Source of the DNA: an uncultured Prevotella sp. | GTDB taxonomy: Bacteria > Bacteroidota > Bacteroidia > Bacteroidales > Bacteroidaceae | Reading direction: 5' to 3' | NCBI GenBank assembly: GCA_946188165.1 | Contig: CAMHTW010000009.1 | Span: 1-64,000 of the forward strand | DNA: 64,000 bases | In this document: in pieces, positions 6,124-15,100 of the stretch | Layout of the letters: every line of letters starts with the position of its first letter | Numbering within the stretch: the first letter of the stretch is position 1 | The notes under the pieces: generated by a model | Databases searched by the model: none | What the model was told of the DNA's origin: nothing | The model's input: only the letters and a program-made list of their open reading frames with translations | Made by a program: the position numbers and the translations under genes

Positions 6124-7188
6124 ATGGCAGCATGGACTAAGATAGAACGGCTAACTGAGGATGGCATCATTGTATCGATGCAAGCCCCTCTGATTATTTC
6201 TGCTAGCAGAAGCACAGATATTCCTGCCTTTTATGCAGACTGGTTCTTTGACCGTTTGCAAAAAGGATATTCAGCATGGGCAAACCCTTTTAACGGGAAA
6301 AAATATTATATATCTTATGAGAATACACGGTTCATCGTGTTTTGGTCAAAAAACCCACGTCCATTGTTGAAGTATCTGCCGATATTAAAAGAACGTAATA
6401 TCAAATGTTACGTACAATACACTTTAAATGACTATGAGCAAGAGAAAATTGAAAAGGTACCTTCACTTGCCTCGCGTATAGAGACATTTAAGCGATTGGT
6501 GGAACAGTTGGGTAAGGGAACAGTCATCTGGCGGTTTGATCCTATGATATTGACGGATGACATATCTGTGGATGATTTGCTTAAAAAGGTACAGAATATC
6601 GGTGACCAACTAAAAGATTATACCGAGAAGCTGGTTTTTAGCTATGCAGATATTGCCATGTATCGGAAGGTAAAACATAATCTTGAAGTCAATGGTATAC
6701 CATATCATGAATGGGATACTGAGCAGATGGAAGAGTTCGCAGACAAACTCTCTACCATGAATCGTGCACGTGGGTGGAATTACCAACTTGCTACATGTGG
6801 AGAGAAAATAGACATCGCCAAATACGGTATTTCCCATAACCGTTGTGTAGATGGTGACCTCATTACACGTCTGGCATGGGACGATAAGGAACTCATGCAT
6901 TTCATGAAAGTGAAGATTGAGGATGTTCCTGCTCCTTCCTTGTTCGGTGATTCCGAATTACCAGAGGGAGCCATACTGTTGCCTAATAACCACTATTTCA
7001 TTAGCAGCCACAAGAAAGATCCTGGCCAGCGCCAGTTCTGTGAGTGTATGGCATCCAAGGACATTGGCGAATATAACACCTGTCCACATCTCTGTGAGTA
7101 CTGCTATGCTAATGCCACAAAAGAATTGGCGTTGCAGAATTGGAAACGACATCAAGAGAATAGATTTTCGGAAACTATAACAGGGTAA
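6124..7188 (+). CDS. DUF1848 protein with radical-SAM-like cysteine cluster
   Basis: This encodes 354 residues. The N-terminus LIISASRSTDIPAFYADWF and WANPFNGK are hallmarks of DUF1848, a family with no assigned activity. Near the C-terminus C320-x3-C324-x2-C327 (CPHLCEYC) reproduces the CxxxCxxC spacing that binds the 4Fe-4S cluster of radical SAM enzymes, and C306/C308 sit just before it. In classical radical SAM proteins this motif is N-terminal, so its position here is a known oddity of the family. An Fe-S or redox role is therefore likely. The start at 6124 is preferred over 6178 because family members carry a similar N-terminal extension before the QAPLIISASRS stretch. The gene ends 4 bp before the next one and is the first gene of the operon. 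Confidence 0.8.
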   Translation: MAAWTKIERLTEDGIIVSMQAPLIISASRSTDIPAFYADWFFDRLQKGYSAWANPFNGKKYYISYENTRFIVFWSKNPRPLLKYLPILKERNIKCYVQYTLNDYEQEKIEKVPSLASRIETFKRLVEQLGKGTVIWRFDPMILTDDISVDDLLKKVQNIGDQLKDYTEKLVFSYADIAMYRKVKHNLEVNGIPYHEWDTEQMEEFADKLSTMNRARGWNYQLATCGEKIDIAKYGISHNRCVDGDLITRLAWDDKELMHFMKVKIEDVPAPSLFGDSELPEGAILLPNNHYFISSHKKDPGQRQFCECMASKDIGEYNTCPHLCEYCYANATKELALQNWKRHQENRFSETITG

Positions 7189-7192
7189 TAAT

Positions 7193-10100
7193 ATGGCACT
7201 AAATATTTTCAAAATTTCAGAATACAACCATATTGCGGAGACAAGGCAGTTTGAATCTATATGCCAGTTGCTGCAACAAAAGTATGGGGATTCTTCAGAA
7301 GAGTGTATTCTTGTTGGCAATTATAATATTGAAGGTGTTGAGTTAGACGCCCTTCTTATTACTGCAGGTGGTATACGAATATTAGAATTCAAAAACTGGG
7401 GTGGTCATATTATTGCTCGTGAAAATGGTTCATGGACTTCTAACAATATGATTATTGAAGGAGGAGCCCGCGAGAAAACGCCATTTGAACAAATCAGACT
7501 AAATAAAAGCCGAGTCACAAAAGGGCTTAACAAACTGTTAGGAGTTCAGCCCCAAATGATTAGTGCTGCTATTATTTTCTGGCAAGATGCTGACATTGAT
7601 ACAACAGGTCTATCAGATACGGTGACTACATGGCTAACTGTTTGTGACAACCAACACCTATCTTATATTCTGAACGGTTTAAAGACCAACGGAATGTCTG
7701 CAGACTTTGTCGCTTCAATACCCCTAAAGCTAAAGTTAGGAGAGTTCTCCATAAAATCAGACAGGGAATATAGAACTCCTATCAATGAAACATACGAACC
7801 TGAAGCATCTACCAATTTCTTTGATGAATTGGAAACAGCCATTAGTCAGATTCCTAATTATCGCAAGACGTATAATGCGATGAATATGGTTTTCAAAAAA
7901 TGTCTGAGCCAAAAAACAAGTGGAACGCGTATTAATTTTGGCGGCGATTTTGCAAAAACTGACTATCTATTAAAAGAGTTTGGCGCATCTAAGAAGTTGA
8001 TAAAATCAACTAATGACACACGTGTACGACTGAGAAAACGTTATGAGTTGACAGAAGATAACTTACAGAAATATTGTCTGGTTGACCTTAAAAACCTTTG
8101 CCAGTTTATAGCATTCATATATAAGACTGAGATTCCTGTCCGACTGATAGAACTTTTCCCCACTGAGAAAATACTATCTTATACTCCATTGCTCGTTGGA
8201 GAATGTATGAGATGTATCGTGGAGTGTTGGGATGACGAATATGTCTATGTCAGGACAGAAGATTCTAACGATGGCGAACTTACAAAGGTTTGTTATGCAC
8301 ATGGGAATAAGTTCTATGACTATGACTGGACTTATTTGAAAGATATATTCTACAAGGATGCCCAGCTGAATCTTGTACGTCCAAGAGAAGAGAATGGTGT
8401 AATATATCCAGAGTTGACAATATTTGAGCCTGATTATTTGGTAAATATATCAACTGTTGCCCGTTGCTTCACCAATTATGCAGATTCTCCATTTGTGGAT
8501 TTAATTAAGAAGTTGGAACCACAAAAAACAACGGAAGCGATTGTTTTGGGTAACTTAGCTGGGCAATTATTAGATGAGTCTATTCACCGATTGCCAAATA
8601 CTCGCCCTTATTCTGATAGTGTTAAGGATTTCTTTAAGGACAATGCTATCAGTCTATTGACTGCCAATGTTAGCCCTACGTTCCATCAGGATGCGCAAAA
8701 ACAGAAACAGAATATTTCTCAGGCTGTTCATGTTTCATTGCCTCAAGAAGTTGATCATTTTAATTTGAGTGATGGAATTGTGGAGCCTTCTTTCTTCTCT
8801 GAAATGCTAGGCTTACAAGGACGCATGGACTATCTTCAATTGGATTATAAAGTCCTAATGGAGCAAAAATCTGGTAAAGGAAGATTCCCTTATGATAACT
8901 TTATAAAGCCAAAGCAGACCGATGAGCACTATATACAAATGCTCCTTTACATGGCTCTTATAAGATATAATTATAGAGAGGCATACGAACGTAATGGGAA
9001 AATATATGCGTTCCTTCTTTATTCAAAATATACTGAGAGCTTGTTGGGGTTAGGTTTTGCCCCAGGACTTATCTTCAACGCTATCAAAGTCAGAAATGAA
9101 TTGGCATGGACTGAAATGCTTTATACACAGCCAAATGGGTACAGAATTCTTGATGGACTTACACCAGGAAGGCTGAATAAGAAAGGTGCAAACAATAGAC
9201 TATGGACAGACTATCAGCAACCGCAGTTAGCTTCCGTTCTTGACCCAATTCAGCAAGCATCTGATTTGGAAAAGGCTTATTATTTCCGTTTCCTGACATT
9301 CATTTCTAATGAGCATGTGATGTCGAAATTGGGAAATAAGACAAAAGAAAGCTCTGGTTTTGCAGCGACCTGGCATAACTCTTTGGAAGAAAAGCTTCAG
9401 GCTGGAAACATCTACGACAATTTGAAGCTGCTATCGCCAAATAGGGAAACAACAGGGCGAATTAAAAGCGTAGAATTAGGCTTCTCAGAAAATGAAGACA
9501 ATGACATGTCTAACTTCCGAGTTGGTGACATTGTTATTCTATACCCATACACTGAAGGAAAGGAGCCAGATGCCCGCAAGACTATGGTACACCGCTGTAC
9601 AATAGAGAGTATTGGGACAGATACCATCAAACTTACACTGAGAGCTGCACAATCGGATAATCGTGTATTCTTAGCCCAGATGAATAACCCGTGGGCCATC
9701 GAGCACGATTTTATGGAGTCTTCATATAGTTCACTTTACAAAGGTATGCAAGCTTTCCTTATGGCTCCAAAGGAAAGACGTGATTTACTATTGCTGCAGA
9801 GAGAGCCTGAAACAGATAAAACAATTACACTAAAAGGCAGCTATGGAGAGTTTGATAACCTGATGTTAAAGGTAAAAAGAGCAAAAGAACTATTCTTAAT
9901 TATTGGACCTCCAGGAACAGGAAAGACATCTTTTGGCCTTCTTAATACCGTCAAAGAAGAACTGTTGGATCCTAATGCCAGCATTTTGCTTTTGTCATAC
10001 ACAAATAGAGCAGTTGATGAAATCTGCAGCAAGTTAGCTGAAGAAGGAATTGACTTTATCCGTATCGGAGGAGAGTATAGCTGTGGTGATAGCTATAAAG

Positions 10101-12076
10101 CGAACTTGCTCAGTACGAGGGTCGAACAAAGTAAAAATTTAGCTAACCTTAAGACCGATTTGCTTCAGACAAAGGTTTTTGTAGGAACCACTACGGCTCT
10201 GAACAGCAATATTGCCTTATTCCAACTGAAACATTTTACCCTTGCAGTTATAGACGAAGCATCTCAAATACTGGAACCTCATTTGATAGGTCTGCTTAGT
10301 GCACAGAAAGATAACACGCCTGCCATCAAGAAATTTGTGCTCATCGGTGATCACAAGCAATTACCTGCCGTTGTACAACAAACGGAAGATGTAAGTCGGG
10401 TGCAAGATGTATTGCTGAATAGCATTCATTTAACAGATTGTCGTTTGTCACTCTTTGAGCGCTTGCTAAAAAAATATGCTGATAATGGAGATGTGGTTGA
10501 TATGCTTAAAAAGCAGGGGCGAATGCACCATGATATCGCCATTTTCCCCAACTATGCATTTTACAACAATCTGTTGGAAGAAGTGCCTCGACCTCATCAG
10601 AACGTTGTTTTACCTGTAAAGGGGAATGGTGAGAACGGCATCACTGACTTACTAAAAACACGTAGAATCGTCTTTGTTGATGCTGAGCAACCAAAGAATT
10701 CAGTATCTGATAAGGTTAACCAAACCGAGGCAGAGATGATAGCTGCAACAGTTGTGAAGATATACGAAATAGAGAAATTGAATGGATTCGATGTCAATAG
10801 AACCGTAGGTGTAATCGTTCCCTATAGGAATCAGATAACAACGGTTCGTAAGGCTATAGACAACTACAGGATTGAGCTATTGCACGATATAACAATAGAT
10901 ACTGTTGAGCGTTATCAAGGCTCCCAAAGGAAGTATATAGTCTATGGATTCACCGTTCAGAAGTATTATCAACTCAGTTTCCTTACAAATAATGTATTTG
11001 AAGACGAAATAGATGGTTGCATAGTTGACCGAAAGCTGAATGTCGCCATGACTCGTGCAGAGGAACATTTGGTGATGTTTGGAAACGCAGAGCTGCTATC
11101 CAATAACTTTACGTTCTTCAAACTAATGGAGTTCGTACGAAGCAAACATGGTTTCTTCCGTATTAGGAAGGATGACTTTGTCAAAGGTAATTTTGAAGTA
11201 CCACAGTATGATTCAGAAGAACTTGACCTCAGTAAAGCAACATTTACCGTCACAGAAAAGTTCAATGATGTATTCAACAAATATATCCTCCAGCCAATCA
11301 AAGACGGTTCTGGCGAAGAATGGCCTTCATTAGTATTCGGCCATGACATGGGTACAAATCTGAATGCAATTGGTTATGGAAGAATCAATTTCTCAAATCA
11401 GCTTCGATTGTTTGATCAACAGATGTCACCAGAACGGCAGGTGCTGATTTACTGCTATTACATTATGCGACAGCACTATTGTAGTAGTCGTAACATCTAT
11501 ACAAGCTATAAGGACTGGTTGAATGCACAGATAACTTCAGTGAATCAACGAGTACAGATGATAGACATCGGTTGTGGTCCGGCAACTTGTGGTATAGCTT
11601 TTGCAGAAATCTTTAAAGATGCAGCCCACAACATGGTTTATACCGGAATTGATGTTTCTACTGAAATGAAACGAATGGCCAGGAAATTATTAGATGATGT
11701 CTTCAATGGGGAAATCAATTGTCAGATGTTTAATTCCTTTAATGAACTAGACGCATCATATTGGGAAGGATGCTCTGAACTGCCATCCCTGGTCATTTTC
11801 AATATGTCATATTTCTTCTCAAATGTATCTGCACAGTTCACGGAGCGTCTGGCGATTCAGATAAGTGAGATAATGAAGAACCATCCTCTCAACAGGTATG
11901 TTTTCTTTATACAACATTCTGAATGTGACAAGAAATTGAACTCATTCAAAGTATTTAAGCGGATTCTGTCTCCTTATATAAAGGTCATTAAGAGTGAAGA
12001 CACACACTTCTCCTATGTACTAAACTATAAGGAGAGAATGCTCGAATTCTGTTATGATATATATTGCAGCAAATAG
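7193..12076 (+). CDS. NERD / Dna2-like nuclease / SF1 helicase / SAM-fold giant protein
   Basis: This encodes 1627 residues with at least four modules. (1) Residues about 15-130 are a NERD domain: D52, then E65-x-K67 in ILEFKNW. (2) Residues about 460-620 resemble the Dna2/RecB-type PD-(D/E)xK nuclease: D546 in GRMDY, E557-x-K559 in EQKSGKG, and a following HYIQMLLYMALIRY helix. (3) An SF1B/UPF1-Dna2 helicase has Walker A GPPGTGKT (905-912), D1021-E1022 in VIDEASQ, GDHKQLPA, TVERYQGSQ and LNVAMTRAEEHL. (4) A C-terminal class I SAM fold has DIGCGP (1458-1463). No (N/D)PP(Y/F) motif is seen in module 4, so it is unlikely to be an ordinary DNA amino-methylase. The protein probably unwinds and cuts DNA. 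It sits 4 bp after the DUF1848 gene and 27 bp before the RecQ-like gene. Confidence 0.85.
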   Translation: MALNIFKISEYNHIAETRQFESICQLLQQKYGDSSEECILVGNYNIEGVELDALLITAGGIRILEFKNWGGHIIARENGSWTSNNMIIEGGAREKTPFEQIRLNKSRVTKGLNKLLGVQPQMISAAIIFWQDADIDTTGLSDTVTTWLTVCDNQHLSYILNGLKTNGMSADFVASIPLKLKLGEFSIKSDREYRTPINETYEPEASTNFFDELETAISQIPNYRKTYNAMNMVFKKCLSQKTSGTRINFGGDFAKTDYLLKEFGASKKLIKSTNDTRVRLRKRYELTEDNLQKYCLVDLKNLCQFIAFIYKTEIPVRLIELFPTEKILSYTPLLVGECMRCIVECWDDEYVYVRTEDSNDGELTKVCYAHGNKFYDYDWTYLKDIFYKDAQLNLVRPREENGVIYPELTIFEPDYLVNISTVARCFTNYADSPFVDLIKKLEPQKTTEAIVLGNLAGQLLDESIHRLPNTRPYSDSVKDFFKDNAISLLTANVSPTFHQDAQKQKQNISQAVHVSLPQEVDHFNLSDGIVEPSFFSEMLGLQGRMDYLQLDYKVLMEQKSGKGRFPYDNFIKPKQTDEHYIQMLLYMALIRYNYREAYERNGKIYAFLLYSKYTESLLGLGFAPGLIFNAIKVRNELAWTEMLYTQPNGYRILDGLTPGRLNKKGANNRLWTDYQQPQLASVLDPIQQASDLEKAYYFRFLTFISNEHVMSKLGNKTKESSGFAATWHNSLEEKLQAGNIYDNLKLLSPNRETTGRIKSVELGFSENEDNDMSNFRVGDIVILYPYTEGKEPDARKTMVHRCTIESIGTDTIKLTLRAAQSDNRVFLAQMNNPWAIEHDFMESSYSSLYKGMQAFLMAPKERRDLLLLQREPETDKTITLKGSYGEFDNLMLKVKRAKELFLIIGPPGTGKTSFGLLNTVKEELLDPNASILLLSYTNRAVDEICSKLAEEGIDFIRIGGEYSCGDSYKANLLSTRVEQSKNLANLKTDLLQTKVFVGTTTALNSNIALFQLKHFTLAVIDEASQILEPHLIGLLSAQKDNTPAIKKFVLIGDHKQLPAVVQQTEDVSRVQDVLLNSIHLTDCRLSLFERLLKKYADNGDVVDMLKKQGRMHHDIAIFPNYAFYNNLLEEVPRPHQNVVLPVKGNGENGITDLLKTRRIVFVDAEQPKNSVSDKVNQTEAEMIAATVVKIYEIEKLNGFDVNRTVGVIVPYRNQITTVRKAIDNYRIELLHDITIDTVERYQGSQRKYIVYGFTVQKYYQLSFLTNNVFEDEIDGCIVDRKLNVAMTRAEEHLVMFGNAELLSNNFTFFKLMEFVRSKHGFFRIRKDDFVKGNFEVPQYDSEELDLSKATFTVTEKFNDVFNKYILQPIKDGSGEEWPSLVFGHDMGTNLNAIGYGRINFSNQLRLFDQQMSPERQVLIYCYYIMRQHYCSSRNIYTSYKDWLNAQITSVNQRVQMIDIGCGPATCGIAFAEIFKDAAHNMVYTGIDVSTEMKRMARKLLDDVFNGEINCQMFNSFNELDASYWEGCSELPSLVIFNMSYFFSNVSAQFTERLAIQISEIMKNHPLNRYVFFIQHSECDKKLNSFKVFKRILSPYIKVIKSEDTHFSYVLNYKERMLEFCYDIYCSK

Positions 12077-12103
12077 ATATTACACTATAAGAAAAAGTAT
12101 TGT

Positions 12104-15100
12104 ATGCCAAACTTCATAGATATATTCCGACATAGAGGCCAAATCTCGTTCACAGGAATGAGAAATGTAGCCATGTCCCTGCTTCCTACTGACAAAATGA
12201 AGCTGGATAAGCTATATAATGACCTTAAGCGTGGAACTGGTATTTTAGACGATGATGATCATCTGAATATGTATCTTCGCAGTTTTGGCAAGATGCACAA
12301 GGCCAAGCTTGATGCTGCATTCAATTGCATACAGAATCCATCGGAACTTTTTGCCTCATCTGTAGAAATCTATGATTGGGGGTGTGGACAGGGAACTGCA
12401 ACTGTCTGTTTGCTTGATTTCCTGAAAGCTAAAAGAATAGCTGCAGACATACGTTCAATCAACTTAATAGAGCCATCTGCTGCAGCTGTTGATCGAGCCT
12501 CAAAAGTCATATCTAGTTATGGAAGTTATGCTGTCAATACCGTTGTTAAAGAGTTTGACTCCCTAAATACAGAGGATATTACCCCATCGACATTCCTAAA
12601 GATTCATCTCTTTAGTAATATTCTTGATGTAGATGCTTTTGACCTTGCAAAGTTCATTCACTTTTTCCAGCAATCATTTACTGGCGATAACTACTTTATT
12701 TGCGTGGGGCCATATTATAGCAACAACAAGCGAGTTGACGAGTTCATTGCCGCAACAGATCCAGACACGATGTTTGCTGTTGTCAATAAGGACAGAGGTG
12801 GATGGCAGAATGACTGGACAATATCTCTTCGGGTATTCTTTAAAAAGTTCCAGCGTATTGAAACGGTTGAAGATATCAGAAAGCGTATCGAGGAATCACA
12901 CAAAAAGCAGCAATTCTTTGCAGGTTACATTCTGGATTCCATTGAGGAAGAATATAAAAACACGGATATTGAGACCGAAACGGAAGGGTTATATCATTCC
13001 TTATCGTCTTTCGATGTCAAATCAAACTTTCCATTAGACAATAATATAGATTGTGATTCAAAACTTGCGGTTCTTGCCAACATCATATCAAGAGGTTTAC
13101 CGACCAAGGCTCCCATATATATTGAGGAACTGTTTTCTAAGCATTTCCATATTTCAAGAAGAACAGAAGAAGGTTCAAGTATCCGGTTCTCCTCGAATCA
13201 TGCTATATCCAAGGAAGACATAAACGATGCATTGCACGTCATTGATCCGAGATTTGATATTGAATCATACAATGGCGACATGTTGGAAAGTAGATTCGAG
13301 AAAGCTTTTATCGAGCGATACCTTAAAGGTTCAGGAAGCGAATATCTCATACAGATATTGGAACCACAGCGTCCTCTTTCCTCAATTGTCAATATACCAG
13401 ATAGAAAATTCAGTAAGGAACAGCGTGTTGACTTTGCTTTGGAAATTCCTTACGGAGATTCAAGGACTGGTTTTATCTTGGAATTGGACGGTAAACAGTA
13501 TCACTCCAATATATTCCAGAGGCTAAGGGATGAGCGCAGAGACAGAATGTCCCTCAATGGTGGGTGGGATACTTATCGTATAGACCAGATTCATAATAAC
13601 GATTTCATTGTTAACTGGGAGAAAGAAGCCTCTGCAAGCAAGTTCCTCACAACGTTGAAAAAGAATTATAAGAGGACGTTGTCTGGAGAATGGAATAAAA
13701 CTCTTCAGATTGTGCTTGCCCCCCTTGCAATCGCTCGAATTGAGAGAATACTGGTAGAAGCAATGATGTCAGCGACATTAGATATCAATACACAGGAATG
13801 GAACATCGTTATTATAGAAAGGGATGTTCCTTGTGCTGCCATTGCAATAGAAGACTTAAAGGACAAGTATATGCATTTGTGCAAATTGTCCAATTGTCCT
13901 GCAGAATTGCCAGAGATACAACTTACTATTGTTTCTAGCGATGAATTTAAGGATTCACCGTTGCATTTGGATAAAATAACAGTCTGCGACATTCCTTCGA
14001 GTACATATGACCTATGCATTGACATCTCTATGTTGCTCCGTGACAATATCGATGCATTGCCTCTTGCTGTAAGCGCTAAGGCTTTTTATCTTATCCGTTC
14101 TTCGCATTATCAAAAGCGGGAAAGAACGATTTGCTCTGCAGAAAACATACAATATCCTGCTCTTGTTACTAAAGATGGTACTGGTGCTTATAAGAATATT
14201 AAGGAGCGTGAAGATGTACTGACGTATTTCTTACGAGACATCTTCCGTAAGCCTTCATTCCGTCCTGGGCAATTACCTATACTTAGTCATACATTAGCAG
14301 ACAAAACGACAATAGGTCTTTTGCCTACTGGTGGCGGTAAATCTTTGACATATCAGTTGTCTTGCCTCTTACAACCAGGAGTTTCTATTATAGTAGATCC
14401 GCTGGTATCTTTGATGGTTGACCAAGTTCGTGGACTTCGCGATGCTCGCATAGATGCTTGTGAATGTGTTCACAGCGGAATGGATGCAAAGGAAAAAGCC
14501 AAGAAGCTGAACCTTCTACAGAATGGTGCAGCCTTAATGGTGTTGCTTTCTCCTGAGAGATATATGATGGAGAACTTCAGGGACAGTCTGATAACAATGA
14601 CAGAAAAGAACCATATCTACTTCTCATATGGCGTAATAGACGAGGTTCATTGTGTTTCTGAATGGGGACATGATTTCCGTCCGTCATACCTACACTTAGG
14701 ACGTAACATGATTAACTATATGAAGACGAGGTCTGGTCGTCCTCTGTCAATCATTGGTCTTACGGCCACTGCATCTTTTGACGTTCTTGCTGATGTGGAG
14801 AGAGAGCTGACCTTGGGAGGAAATCTAACGATAGATAGTGAAACAATTGTTCGCCCAGAGAGTGATACACGTCCGGAACTAACATACCGTATCATTAATG
14901 TCACGTCAGATTTTGATGAATTAAGAGACCCAACGGAAAATTATATTCTTAAAGCTACTTCAGATTGGGATTTGCAAGGTGTTGTCGCAGAAACAAAGAA
15001 ACAAGTTTTATTTAGCCTTCTGAATGATGTCCCTTCAGACATACAGTCTCTAAATGAAATAAATGCCTCATGCGTCATCACAGGTTATCAACCAGATAAA

